Source of the DNA: Roseimarinus sediminis
GTDB lineage: Bacteria; Bacteroidota; Bacteroidia; Bacteroidales; Prolixibacteraceae
DNA length: 64,000 nucleotides
Reading direction: 5' to 3'
Assembly: GCF_050433125.1 (NCBI RefSeq)
Contig: NZ_JBNPXV010000001.1
Location: 248,001 to 312,000, forward strand
The notes beneath the pieces are model-generated. The model saw only the letters and a program-made list of their open reading frames with translations, ran no database searches and was not told the origin of the DNA. Position numbers and translations under genes: made by a program. Below, one piece after another: positions 8,504 to 17,713 of the stretch (position 1 is the first letter of the stretch; every line of letters begins with the position of its first letter).

Positions 8504-8898
8504 TGCTTGTTGAAGCTTAAAATAACCGTAGAACCACCATTTAAAAAACTTACAGCTGATGCATACTGCTTCATAATAAAGATACCTCTACCCGATTCTT
8601 TGATCAAATTTGCAGGATCACATGGGTCGGGAACCTGGTCGTATTCAAAACCATCTCCTTCATCGCTAATAACTAGCTGGTAAATTTGTTCCAATTCCTG
8701 AAAAGTAATTTTAACACGCTTGGTGATATTCTCTTTATTACCATGTAAGATAGCATTGTTGACTGCTTCGGTACCTGCCAGATAAATTTTTCCATAAATT
8801 TTACGCGAAAAATTTAATTTTTTAAAAATGGCTGTAAAAAACAACTCAACATTTTTAATTTTATTAATATCCGATTCTATTTCAATTGTTTGAACCAT
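8500..8898 (-). CDS. RsbW-like ATP-binding protein (anti-sigma factor type)
   Basis: A 132-aa single GHKL ATPase domain with N-box GTEAVNNAILHGN (about 42-54), G1 box DEGDGF (79-84) and G2 box GRGIFIM (103-109). This matches the HATPase_c_2 proteins, typically anti-sigma-factor kinases or switch proteins. No sigma factor or anti-anti-sigma gene is adjacent, so its target is unknown. It overlaps ybeY by 4 bp and the large upstream gene by 17 bp. Confidence 0.85.
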   Translation of the reverse strand: MVQTIEIESDINKIKNVELFFTAIFKKLNFSRKIYGKIYLAGTEAVNNAILHGNKENITKRVKITFQELEQIYQLVISDEGDGFEYDQVPDPCDPANLIKESGRGIFIMKQYASAVSFLNGGSTVILSFNKQ

Positions 8899-11800
8899 TT
8901 ATACTATCTAATTGATTAACATAGTTTTGATACTTTAGCTGGTAATAACGTTTTAAAATTAGCTTTTCTCTTAACAATCGCTCATCAAATTTATCATTTG
9001 AAATAGTATTATCAAAGTATTTTGCTGTTTCACTTATACGATTCTGCTGTGCTGTGGATGATTTTCTTTTTTCATCAAGTTCTCTTTCATTCTCAGCATT
9101 CTCGGCTTCAAGCAATCGTGTTAATATTTCCCTTTGCCGGTCAACTGTCTGATCTGACAAATTATCCCTAATAATATCTTCTTTTACTTTATCAAGCAAT
9201 TGTTCAGCCTGTTTCAACGTTTCAAAGGCATTACTTCCAACATTGCCATTTTGCATCATTTTCTGAAGCATGTCTTTCATTTTTTCCTGCTGCGCCAATG
9301 CTTTTCCCATTTCCTGGCTCATCGATTGCCCGCTACTGCCCTCCTTCATCATTTGCATCATTTTTTCAAGTTGTTCCTGCATGCTCTTTTGCATTTGCTT
9401 TAATGAGTTGCCCATGCTGTTTGGATTCGGATTATTGCCGGGTTTCTGGCAGTTTTGATTGCCAGGCATCGAATTTGCCTGTTGTTCCTGCATATTTTTG
9501 ATCACTTCAGATAAAAACAATGCCAGATTATTTGCAGAGGTAAGCACCACCTGTTGACCAACTTTTGACTGAGCCACTCTGTCTTCCGACAAATTCTTAT
9601 CTATGGTAACAAATGAATTTTCAATCGTTACAATTTCCTTATTAACAACTGAATTAATTGAAGGCTCCCGTCTGGCAAGGGCATAAATAGAATCTTTAAT
9701 TACTCCAAAGTCTGTATAAAGTTTCTTTTGCTCAGCCAAAATATTGCCATCGAACTGTTGATTGACCGGCTTTACAATCACTTCTTCCTGCGAAACACTA
9801 AATAAAACAAGGTTATCAAGTATCTGCAACAAATCTTCTATACTCTCCTGATTTTGCTGAGCAAAGGCAGCATCCATCATTTGTTGCATCATAGAAGCCA
9901 GCGCTTCCATTTTTTGTTTGTTGTTCTCCAGCGACTGACGAGAACTTTTTTCTTTATTCTTATTCAACTGATCGATCGATTGATCAAATTCTTCCTGAAT
10001 TGCACCAAATTCATCCTCAAAATCGTAAAGTTGAACTGGTTCTTCCAGCTCATCATTTAATTGTTGTATTTTTTCATATTGCTCTTCTAAATCCGACATT
10101 TCCTTCTTCGATTGTTCCTGCTTTTCGCTTAAACTTTCAGGTTGAACCCCATTATTAATTGAATCCTGCAATTTATTTTGTTCATCCGCTTTTTGCTTTA
10201 ACTGTTCAATGGCCGAGGACAACTGCTGCTCAATTTTCATCCGTTTTAACAGCGATATATTTCTGTCGAGCTGTTCTGATAGATCATCGAGCGATATGTC
10301 AAGCTGCTCTGATAAGTTATTTACTTTTTCCTGATCAAACTGCTCCATCATTTTGTTGAATTCATCCATCAGCTTTTTTAATTCGTCTGACATTATTTCT
10401 TCCAACATCTCTTCAATCCTATTCTGCTTTTCTATTAACTCCTCATTCTGTTCAGTATACGATTCCAAATAACTATTTAATTCCTTGTTCCTTTCCTTTA
10501 TTTCATCCAAAGCCTTTTCAAGCTGCATTTTATTTGAAAAAATATTTTTGACAGCTTCCTTCTTTTCCCAATCACTGAGCTCAGAATTAATCATTTTTTG
10601 CTTTAAATCTGCTAAATCTTCTTTAATCTGATTCGTAAGATTCATGCTTTCGCTTACAACTTCTTCAATGTTGTCAAATTGTTCTTCCTGGTAATTATTA
10701 ATGTCTTTTTGATCGGGAAAACGAAATAAGTATACCTCGCTGGTCGATTTTTTACTGCCGTTAATAGCATCATTATCTCCTACTTCAAAGTAATATTCTA
10801 CCTCTGGTGTCACTCCTTTATAAAAATTAAAATTGTAAGCATAAAAGAAATCCTGTTGCATTAAGTTTGGGATAAACTGTACCGGACGAATCGAATCAAT
10901 TTTTCCATCCACTTTGGAAATGAAGTTTAAGTTGGAAATACCATAATCATCGGCGATTATACCCTTGAAATAACTTCTTGTAAACTCCATACTATCGATT
11001 AGCATATCCACATCGATGGCAGGATAATCGTCGGGTATTAGTTCCACATTGACCGACAGTAAATTAGCGCTTTCAAAATACTTATTTTGAACTCCTATCG
11101 AATACAAGGCATTATTGTAAACAGTTAACTCATGATTAAACGGTTGCACTACACTGCTACTTTGATCAGCAGCAGACAGAAACAAGGTATCGGTGTAAAA
11201 CGTTTGGAATGAGAAAGCAAGCTTAGATCCATGCGGAACAATAATTTCTGTTACATTATTAAAAACTTCATTTTTCAACCCTGTATAAGCAGGTTTTTTT
11301 ACTTCTATATCGAATCCTGCCAAAACAGGTTTCGGTAATACTTCCAGCGTATATTTTTTTGAATGAAATTCGCCAACACTAAAATTAAAATGGACATCAT
11401 TATTTACTGAAGTAAGCTCGTAGGAATAAATATTTAATGAATCCTTCTTCATCATAAACTGGTTGTCTCCATAGCCAAGCAAAACTTCAGTAAACTCTTT
11501 ATCGCTGTCTACTTTTACCCTGATATTGTAATTATCACCCTTTCCTGCAGTTAACGCTTCATTTAGCAAAATGAACTGATAAGGAGATGGCTTTTCGAAT
11601 TCAACATTATATGCCAATAATCTCGAAGCAGACGACTTCAAATTTGAAGGCATGAACATGACCAAAAGTATGCTTGAAGCAATAAAACCAAAAAGTACCC
11701 ATAAAAATCGACGATGTTCCTTTAAACTTATCGCTTCATTAAAATCAAAATGCTTAATTGAACTTATTTTTTGATCAATACTGGCAATAATTAATTCGTT

Positions 11801-12178
11801 TGAATAATTATTTTCATTCGCCTGATTATTTAATTCAATAATATTCAGTAACTGATCTTTTATATCAGGAAAATGTTCTACAATCAATTCATTAATTTTC
11901 TCTGTTTTAATCGTATTCCCAATACCAAAAAAACCTAGTAAAGGCCATAATACACCATAAACTATTGTAAAAGAAATCCCGGTGAGATAAAGTGTTAAGA
12001 TTATTTTCTTTTCGTAACTACTGAAGTAAAAAAACAATTCTGTAAATACAGCCAATAAAGTCAAAATAATTGCTATAATTATACTAAATAACAATCCTTT
12101 AACAACTTTATTGAGATAATATTTCTTTACAAATTTTAAAATTCGCTTTTCTATAATTAAATAATTATCTCTCATCAC
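8882..12178 (-). CDS. Very large membrane-anchored coiled-coil protein (DUF4175-like)
   Basis: A 1098-aa protein with three N-terminal membrane segments (about residues 27-52, 59-86 and 158-176), a beta-rich middle (about 190-490) and a long Gln/Glu/Met-rich helical region (about 510-1080) full of heptad-like runs such as QLDISLDDLSEQLDRN and MQKSMQEQLEKMMQMM. The layout matches the DUF4175 proteins of Bacteroidota, sometimes mislabelled as ATPases; I see no P-loop. The function is unknown; an envelope scaffold is one guess. It is first in an operon with the RsbW-like ATPase and ybeY, with a promoter at 12197. Confidence 0.75.
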   Translation of the reverse strand: MMRDNYLIIEKRILKFVKKYYLNKVVKGLLFSIIIAIILTLLAVFTELFFYFSSYEKKIILTLYLTGISFTIVYGVLWPLLGFFGIGNTIKTEKINELIVEHFPDIKDQLLNIIELNNQANENNYSNELIIASIDQKISSIKHFDFNEAISLKEHRRFLWVLFGFIASSILLVMFMPSNLKSSASRLLAYNVEFEKPSPYQFILLNEALTAGKGDNYNIRVKVDSDKEFTEVLLGYGDNQFMMKKDSLNIYSYELTSVNNDVHFNFSVGEFHSKKYTLEVLPKPVLAGFDIEVKKPAYTGLKNEVFNNVTEIIVPHGSKLAFSFQTFYTDTLFLSAADQSSSVVQPFNHELTVYNNALYSIGVQNKYFESANLLSVNVELIPDDYPAIDVDMLIDSMEFTRSYFKGIIADDYGISNLNFISKVDGKIDSIRPVQFIPNLMQQDFFYAYNFNFYKGVTPEVEYYFEVGDNDAINGSKKSTSEVYLFRFPDQKDINNYQEEQFDNIEEVVSESMNLTNQIKEDLADLKQKMINSELSDWEKKEAVKNIFSNKMQLEKALDEIKERNKELNSYLESYTEQNEELIEKQNRIEEMLEEIMSDELKKLMDEFNKMMEQFDQEKVNNLSEQLDISLDDLSEQLDRNISLLKRMKIEQQLSSAIEQLKQKADEQNKLQDSINNGVQPESLSEKQEQSKKEMSDLEEQYEKIQQLNDELEEPVQLYDFEDEFGAIQEEFDQSIDQLNKNKEKSSRQSLENNKQKMEALASMMQQMMDAAFAQQNQESIEDLLQILDNLVLFSVSQEEVIVKPVNQQFDGNILAEQKKLYTDFGVIKDSIYALARREPSINSVVNKEIVTIENSFVTIDKNLSEDRVAQSKVGQQVVLTSANNLALFLSEVIKNMQEQQANSMPGNQNCQKPGNNPNPNSMGNSLKQMQKSMQEQLEKMMQMMKEGSSGQSMSQEMGKALAQQEKMKDMLQKMMQNGNVGSNAFETLKQAEQLLDKVKEDIIRDNLSDQTVDRQREILTRLLEAENAENERELDEKRKSSTAQQNRISETAKYFDNTISNDKFDERLLREKLILKRYYQLKYQNYVNQLDSINGSNN

Positions 12179-12196
12179 TTAAAATTTGTTTTATTA

Positions 12197-12204
12197 CAAA
12201 GATA
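12197..12204 (-). promoter_or_regulatory. Promoter -7 box of the DUF4175-like operon
   Basis: The minus strand reads TATCTTTG (TAnnTTTG), 18 nt upstream of the start at 12178 and at the left edge of the candidate origin. Confidence 0.5.
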
Positions 12205-12653
12205 AACGCTAATGGCACAATTAGATACTATATTTCAGACAATCGGCATTAAATTGCCATCAAGAGTGCTTTTTAATATTATGTTCCTTTATGGTTGATA
12301 AACTGTTAAAACAAGCGTACAATTTTTTAAAAGAAAACTTGATAAAACCGATTACAATATTAGCTATAGAAACTTTTTAAAAATGCAGCTAAAGCTATCA
12401 ATTTTTAACACGCTTCTTTATTCACAGTATCAACAATACAAAAGTGCACAAAAGCAGGCTAAAGTCTTATTAACAATTGTTAAAAAAAATACTTACAAAA
12501 TTAGTATCCAGACTTTTAAATTTTCAAAAGATATTCAAAACCTATTGAAATATTTTTAAATTCGTGTAGATAAAAACTCGTTCTAAGTTATCAACAGAAT
12601 TAACAGGCTAATATCATTAATAAGACTTTTAAATATTTTAAGAAATAAAAATA

Positions 12654-12661
12654 TATATTTG
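12654..12661 (+). promoter_or_regulatory. Promoter -7 box of the response regulator gene
   Basis: TATATTTG matches TAnnTTTG and lies 42 nt before the ATG at 12704, at the right edge of the candidate origin. Confidence 0.5.
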
Positions 12662-12703
12662 CAGGGCAATATTGTTAATTAGTGAGAGGAAGAAAGTTAG
12701 GCT

Positions 12704-13093
12704 ATGAAAGAAAATTTATCGATTTTATTGGTTGAGGATAACATTCTTAACCAGCGTATTACAACCTTTAGCTTGAAAAAGTTTAACCACGAAGTTGATA
12801 TTGCAAACAATGGTTTAGAGGCTGTAAATAAATACCGTGAAAAGACATACGATGTTATTTTGATGGATATTATGATGCCGGTAATGGATGGGCTGGAAGC
12901 TACTTTTCAAATCAGAAAATTTGAAAAGGAAAACGACAACAAACATCATACACCCGTTATTGCCATAACTGCCAATACGCTGGATAACGACAGGGATAAA
13001 TGTCTGGCTACCGGCATGGATGAATATATGGCTAAACCATTCGATATGAATAGGTTAAACGAAATATTCAAAGAATTGAATATTATAGGATAA
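12704..13093 (+). CDS. Single-domain response regulator (CheY-like receiver)
   Basis: A 129-aa protein made only of a receiver domain: acidic pair Glu11-Asp12 in LLVEDN, phospho-acceptor Asp55 in LMDIMMPVMDG, Thr near 89 in AITANT, and Lys111 in AKPF. Such stand-alone receivers act as phosphorelay intermediates or as partners of hybrid kinases; the form LLVEDN...AxTAN resembles receivers of hybrid histidine kinases. No kinase is adjacent. Confidence 0.9.
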   Translation: MKENLSILLVEDNILNQRITTFSLKKFNHEVDIANNGLEAVNKYREKTYDVILMDIMMPVMDGLEATFQIRKFEKENDNKHHTPVIAITANTLDNDRDKCLATGMDEYMAKPFDMNRLNEIFKELNIIG

Positions 13094-13099
13094 AGTTAA

Positions 13100-13107
13100 T
13101 ATCTTTG
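13100..13107 (+). promoter_or_regulatory. Promoter -7 box of ruvB
   Basis: TATCTTTG (TAnnTTTG) lies 20 nt before the ruvB ATG at 13128, between it and the response regulator stop. Confidence 0.5.
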
Positions 13108-13127
13108 GCCATTGTTAAGTAAAATGA

Positions 13128-14153
13128 ATGGCCGATTCACTGGATATACGAGGAAATTTAAATTCGGAAACGGATAGCGACTTTGATAAAAAGCTGCGTC
13201 CGTTAAGTTTTGATGATTTTAGCGGACAGCGTAAAATCATCGATAATCTTCTTGTATTTGTACAAGCTGCAAAACAGCGCGACGAAGCGTTGGATCATGT
13301 ACTTCTTCACGGGCCTCCAGGTCTTGGAAAAACCACACTTTCGAATATTATCGCACATGAGCTGAATGTGAGCATGAAGACAACATCGGGTCCTGTATTG
13401 GATAAACCGGCTGATTTAGCTGGTTTGTTAACCAATCTCGAAGCGCACGATGTATTGTTTATCGACGAAATTCACCGTTTAAGTCCCATTGTGGAAGAAT
13501 ACCTGTATTCGGCCATGGAAGATTACAAAATCGACATTATGCTCGATAAGGGACCCAGTGCAAGATCTATTCAGATTGAGCTCAATCCGTTTACACTGGT
13601 TGGAGCTACTACCCGCTCAGGATTATTAACGAGTCCATTAAGGGCCCGATTTGGAATCAATGCGCACCTTGAATACTACGATACCGAAGTTCTTCACAAA
13701 ATTATAAAACGTTCAGCTGGCATTTTAAATGTTGAAATACACAATGATGCTGCCATGGAAATTGCCGGACGAAGTAGGGGTACGCCACGTATACTCAACG
13801 CTCTGCTGCGAAGAGTACGCGATTTTGCCCAGGTTAAGGGCAATGGTATCATCGACATGGATATAACCAAATATGCGCTTAAATCGCTTAATATCGATCA
13901 GTATGGCCTCGATGAAATGGATAATAAAATCTTACTCACGATTATTGAAAAATTTAAGGGAGGTCCGGTAGGTTTAAGTACCATTTCAACAGCTGTGGGT
14001 GAAGATGCAGGTACCATAGAAGAAGTTTATGAGCCATTTCTCATAAAAGAAGGTTTTATAAAACGAACTCCACGGGGAAGAGAAGTGACAGAAAAGGCTT
14101 ATCATCATCTTGGCAGGACCAATTTGAATTCTGATAATTTCACCCTTTTTTAA
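13128..14153 (+). CDS. ruvB: Holliday junction branch migration helicase RuvB
   Basis: A 341-aa AAA+ motor that drives branch migration with RuvA. It shows Walker A GPPGLGKTT (about residues 63-71), Walker B LFIDEIHRL, the RuvB motif GATTRSGLLTSPLRARFG, and the winged-helix C-terminal domain with KGGPVGLSTISTAVGED. The length matches the family. ruvA and ruvC are not adjacent. It ends one base before the convergent cyclotransferase gene. Confidence 0.97.
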   Translation: MADSLDIRGNLNSETDSDFDKKLRPLSFDDFSGQRKIIDNLLVFVQAAKQRDEALDHVLLHGPPGLGKTTLSNIIAHELNVSMKTTSGPVLDKPADLAGLLTNLEAHDVLFIDEIHRLSPIVEEYLYSAMEDYKIDIMLDKGPSARSIQIELNPFTLVGATTRSGLLTSPLRARFGINAHLEYYDTEVLHKIIKRSAGILNVEIHNDAAMEIAGRSRGTPRILNALLRRVRDFAQVKGNGIIDMDITKYALKSLNIDQYGLDEMDNKILLTIIEKFKGGPVGLSTISTAVGEDAGTIEEVYEPFLIKEGFIKRTPRGREVTEKAYHHLGRTNLNSDNFTLF

Positions 14154-14154
14154 T

Positions 14155-15204
14155 TCACTCAAAACGTACTTTAAATGTTCGTGGCCACCATTTCCCGGTA
14201 ATGTAAAAAAGTTCTTCTTCAGGATGGTAAGCAATGCCGTTCAATACATCAATACGCGAATTATTGTAATTTTGAAGCAGGCCGCTCATATTGATAAAAG
14301 CCAGCACAATGCCTGTATTTGCATCTATTTTTGCAATGGTTTCCGATGTCCAAATGTTGGCATAAATTATCCCGTCGACATATTCCAGTTCATTCAGATT
14401 TTTAACAAAACCGTCGGGATAAGTGGCTTCAATTACTTTTTCAACTTTGAAATTTTCAGGGTTAAGGAAGAATAGTTTTGAACTACCATCACTCATAATG
14501 AGCGATTGGCCATCGTTGGTTAATCCCCAGCCCTCTTTGGAAGAAAAACTAAATTCGTCAATTTTTTCAAAAGTATTTAAGTCATAAACCATTCCTTTTC
14601 GCGACTTGTAGGTGAGTTGGTAAATTTTACCGTTCAAAATGGTGATGCCTTCTCCAAAATACTGAGCTTCGAGTTTTATTGATTTATCAATGGTTTGATG
14701 ATCAGGTAAATATTTGTGAATATAGCTTTCATCATAATTTCCTGTGCCTTCGAAAAGTATTCCCTTGTGAAATTCAAAACCCTGTGTGTAATTTTCAGTA
14801 GGATGCGAAATACTTTCGATCAGTTGATAACCCATTTTTGCAGCTGGGGTATCCGAAACAACTTTTATGATTACATAATTGCTTCCTGTTTTGCCGGCTG
14901 TGTTGGTGGCTACTGCTTTTACAATATGTTGTCCAGGTAAAATCGTTTCATTAACAGTGAATTGCAAAGCTTTATCATTAACAGTTTTTAGTAAACGATC
15001 GTCAATATATAGTTTTAATTCGCTAATTTCGGGTTCATCAAAGCGAGAACTTAGTTCAATAGAAAAATGATCTCCGTAACTTATTGTTTTGTTTGATGGC
15101 GTAATCTGTATATTTGTGACAGGTTTACGGCCTTTGTTCGATTTGGAACTGCAAGCTGAAAAACCTATGAGTAGGACTAAAAACGAGGCCACGATTATTT
15201 TCAT
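14155..15204 (-). CDS. Glutaminyl-peptide cyclotransferase, plant-type, lipoprotein
   Basis: A 349-aa exported enzyme of the five-bladed beta-propeller glutamine cyclotransferase family, which turns N-terminal Gln into pyroglutamate. The N-terminus carries a lipobox (LLIGFSAC) for acylation. An Ig-like stretch (about residues 30-118) precedes the propeller, which contains the family motifs YTQGFEF, LFEGTGNYDES, FGEGITI and WGLTNDG, and ends LFYITGKWWP. The Ig-like extension is extra compared with plant enzymes. It is convergent with ruvB and monocistronic, with a promoter box at 15243. Confidence 0.88.
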   Translation of the reverse strand: MKIIVASFLVLLIGFSACSSKSNKGRKPVTNIQITPSNKTISYGDHFSIELSSRFDEPEISELKLYIDDRLLKTVNDKALQFTVNETILPGQHIVKAVATNTAGKTGSNYVIIKVVSDTPAAKMGYQLIESISHPTENYTQGFEFHKGILFEGTGNYDESYIHKYLPDHQTIDKSIKLEAQYFGEGITILNGKIYQLTYKSRKGMVYDLNTFEKIDEFSFSSKEGWGLTNDGQSLIMSDGSSKLFFLNPENFKVEKVIEATYPDGFVKNLNELEYVDGIIYANIWTSETIAKIDANTGIVLAFINMSGLLQNYNNSRIDVLNGIAYHPEEELFYITGKWWPRTFKVRFE

Positions 15205-15242
15205 ATTGGCAATGATTATTTAGCACAGTAAAATGTAAGTGA

Positions 15243-15250
15243 CAAAATTA
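15243..15250 (-). promoter_or_regulatory. Promoter -7 box of the glutaminyl cyclotransferase gene
   Basis: The minus strand reads TAATTTTG (TAnnTTTG), 38 nt upstream of the start at 15204. Confidence 0.45.
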
Positions 15251-15297
15251 ACAAACAAAATACGAATTCATTCACCCAATCCAATAACATTTAGCAA

Positions 15298-16770
15298 TTG
15301 AAAGCTTTAAGAAAACTATCGGGCGAAACTGCCATTTACGGTATTCCAAGCATTGTTGGACGGTTTTTAAACTGGTGGCTAAATCCATACTGGACTTACA
15401 TGTTTGTGCAACAGGAAGAACTGGGGCGAATCAGTAACATTTATGCCTATGTAGCCTTCCTTTTTGTGATACTTACCTATGGAATGGAAACCGGGTATTT
15501 CAGGTTTGCATCCAGGGATAAGTCGCCCGATAAAGTTTTTTCCACCTCGTTTTTATCGATTACTTTTTCGACTCTACTTTTTGTTGCGGGAATAATTTTA
15601 TGGCGCGATGACCTGGCAGCAGCTGTGAGCATGCCGGGCTATTCAAATTTCATTGTAATTATGGGAATTACCGTTGCATTTGATGTTTTGGGAACCCTGC
15701 CATTTGCAAAATTACGGCTGCAACACAGACCCATGCGCTTTGCTGTTATTAAGTTTGTTAATATTGGAATTAATATTGGTTTCAATTTATTTTTTCTCTC
15801 TCTTTGCCCATGGCTTGAAAGCCGTTTTCCAGGTTCTGTTATCGACCAACTGTATGACCGTAGTTTTAGTATTGGATATGTTTTTGTATCGAATCTGATC
15901 GCTTCCTTCGTAACGCTGCTCATGTTATTTCCGGTGATCCGCTTAAAATTGGACTTTGATTTTAAGTTGTTAAAAAGGATGATCGCTTATTCTTTTCCAA
16001 TTTTAGTGGTAGGAATAACAGGAATGATCAATTTAAATATTGATAAAATACTGCTGCCAAAACTCTTGCCCGAATCGGAAGAGCCCATGACACAGCTGGG
16101 AATTTATGCGGCATCGTTTAAAATGGCCGTGATTTTGAATATGTTTATTCAGGCCTTCCGCTTTGCTTTTGAACCCTTTTTCTTTAGCAGAAAAAACGAT
16201 GACAGCGATCGATCGATGTATGTTATTGTAATGAAATACTTTAGCATTATTGGTTTGATTATATTTCTGGGACTGACTACCTTTATTGATGTGTTTAAAC
16301 TCATCATTTCCAGTGAGTACAGGGGGGGAATTGGTGTTGTTCCTATTGTTATGATGGCCAATTTGTTCATGGGAATCTATTTTACCTTGTCGTTGTGGTA
16401 CAAACTAAGTGAAAAAACAAGGTACGGAGCATACATGGGAATCATGGGTTCGGCAATCACCCTTTTTATTAATTTTGCCTTTATTCCACTCATTGGATAT
16501 TATGCTTCTGCCTGGGCAATATTGGCTTGTTTTGTTGTCATGTCGGTTGTTTCGTATCTATTGGGACAGAAATTTTATCCAATAGCTTATCAGGTGAAAA
16601 ACTTCTTCTTTTACTTAATTGTTTCACTGTTATTGTTTGGAATTTATTGGATGGTGCGAACAGAAACAAATTCGTATTTTTGGCTGGCTGTATTAGTTAA
16701 CCTTATCTTTTGGGCAATCATCCTACTGAAAGAAAGAAAGGAAATTTTTTCGTTGATCAGGAATGAATAA
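15298..16770 (+). CDS. Polysaccharide/lipid-linked oligosaccharide flippase (Wzx/MOP superfamily)
   Basis: A 490-aa integral membrane protein with about 14 hydrophobic segments. The N-terminus (SGETAIYGIPSIVGRFLNWWL) is typical of the oligosaccharide flippases of Bacteroidota. Such proteins move lipid-linked sugars across the inner membrane for cell-surface glycan synthesis. The start is the TTG at 15298: the family motif begins immediately after it and the next Met (about residue 38) is too late. In related genomes this gene often sits beside dut and the TPR/DUF4292 genes, which here lie about 13 kb away. Confidence 0.88.
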   Translation: MKALRKLSGETAIYGIPSIVGRFLNWWLNPYWTYMFVQQEELGRISNIYAYVAFLFVILTYGMETGYFRFASRDKSPDKVFSTSFLSITFSTLLFVAGIILWRDDLAAAVSMPGYSNFIVIMGITVAFDVLGTLPFAKLRLQHRPMRFAVIKFVNIGINIGFNLFFLSLCPWLESRFPGSVIDQLYDRSFSIGYVFVSNLIASFVTLLMLFPVIRLKLDFDFKLLKRMIAYSFPILVVGITGMINLNIDKILLPKLLPESEEPMTQLGIYAASFKMAVILNMFIQAFRFAFEPFFFSRKNDDSDRSMYVIVMKYFSIIGLIIFLGLTTFIDVFKLIISSEYRGGIGVVPIVMMANLFMGIYFTLSLWYKLSEKTRYGAYMGIMGSAITLFINFAFIPLIGYYASAWAILACFVVMSVVSYLLGQKFYPIAYQVKNFFFYLIVSLLLFGIYWMVRTETNSYFWLAVLVNLIFWAIILLKERKEIFSLIRNE

Positions 16771-16780
16771 TACAATAAAG

Positions 16781-17227
16781 ATGAAAAATAAGAAAATTGC
16801 ACTTGCGTCAGATCATGCAGGTTTTGAACGCAAACAGGTAGTGATTGATTATCTGAAAGATAAAGGAATTATTTTTAAGGACTTTGGAGCATACAGCAGC
16901 GAAAGCAGCGATTATGCCGATTGGGCGCATCCAATGGCATCGGCGGTAGAAAGTGGTGAATACGATTTGGGAATATCCTTATGTGGCAGCGGAAATGGAA
17001 TTAACATGACTGTAAACAAACATCAGGGTATTCGTTCTGCTTTGTGCTGGACTGAAGAAATAGCACGTCTTGCACGCTTGCATAACGATGCAAACATATT
17101 GGCCCTGCCAGCTCGATTTATCAGTGATGATGAAGCAAAAAACATGCTTGAAATATTTCTAACTACCGAATTTGAAGGGGGTCGTCATATTCAGCGCATA
17201 AAAAAAATACCCTGTACTCCTGAATAG
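16781..17227 (+). CDS. rpiB: Ribose 5-phosphate isomerase B
   Basis: A 148-aa enzyme of the pentose phosphate pathway interconverting ribose 5-phosphate and ribulose 5-phosphate. It has ALASDHAGFERK near the N-terminus (phosphate/base residues), the catalytic-cysteine loop GISLCGSGNGI, and NKHQGIRSALCW. I chose the ATG at 16781; the ATG at 16763 would add six residues and overlap the flippase gene by 8 bp, which cannot be excluded. It is cotranscribed with the flippase. Confidence 0.92.
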   Translation: MKNKKIALASDHAGFERKQVVIDYLKDKGIIFKDFGAYSSESSDYADWAHPMASAVESGEYDLGISLCGSGNGINMTVNKHQGIRSALCWTEEIARLARLHNDANILALPARFISDDEAKNMLEIFLTTEFEGGRHIQRIKKIPCTPE

Positions 17228-17269
17228 AGTTTTGAAATTATTTTTAATTTCGCAACAAAACATTACACT

Positions 17270-17713
17270 ATGCTTTCAAATACCTGTAAATATGCAATAA
17301 GAGCCCTGATCTATCTTGCTAATTATGCAAAGGACAACCAAAAAATTGGAATCAAGAAAATTTCCGAAGATCTGAAAATTCCTTCTCCATTTTTAGGTAA
17401 AATTTTGCAGAGCCTGGCCAGGGAAAAAATTCTGACATCCATCAAAGGACCCAATGGTGGCTTTGCACTGGGACGTGAACCTGAAGATATTTCCTTGTTC
17501 GACATCGTGGTTCATATCGATGGTGAAAAGTATTTCAATCATTGTATAATCAGGCTTGAACCTTGCTCTTGTTATACCGAAGAAATTTCAACCTGTCCGG
17601 TGCACCGGCGTTTTAGTAAACTGCGTGGAGATCTGATTGGATTTTACCAGGAGACTTCCCTGGCGGATATCATCGAAGATTTCGAAATTTCGGGTGAAGC
17701 TATTCAATTCTAA
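17270..17713 (+). CDS. Rrf2 family transcriptional regulator (possible Fe-S sensor)
   Basis: A 147-aa regulator with an N-terminal winged helix (about residues 1-65; KISEDLKIPSPFLGKIL and GPNGGFALGR are Rrf2 hallmarks) and a dimer helix. Cysteines at about 92, 99, 101 and 109 lie in the region where IscR and NsrR bind an Fe-S cluster (IscR Cys92, 98, 104). It could therefore sense iron-sulfur status or NO. No Fe-S assembly operon is nearby. Its 3' end overlaps the convergent VanZ gene by 14 bp. Confidence 0.88.
   Translation: MLSNTCKYAIRALIYLANYAKDNQKIGIKKISEDLKIPSPFLGKILQSLAREKILTSIKGPNGGFALGREPEDISLFDIVVHIDGEKYFNHCIIRLEPCSCYTEEISTCPVHRRFSKLRGDLIGFYQETSLADIIEDFEISGEAIQF

Larger units (their letters stand above)
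12179..12703. other. Candidate chromosomal replication origin (oriC)
   Basis: A gene-free 525-bp stretch, strikingly AT-rich, with several DnaA-box-like 9-mers. TTATTCACA (12418-12426) fits TTATNCACA exactly; TTATCAACA (12588-12596) and TTATCTACA on the minus strand (12565-12573) each differ from TTATCCACA by one base; weaker copies are at 12293, 12428 and 12467. Poly-A/T runs (for example around 12480-12560) could serve as the unwinding element. Genes diverge from it on both sides, mnmG is 4 kb away and two parS-like sites are 6-8.5 kb away. dnaA itself is not in the window. This is inference. Confidence 0.5.
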
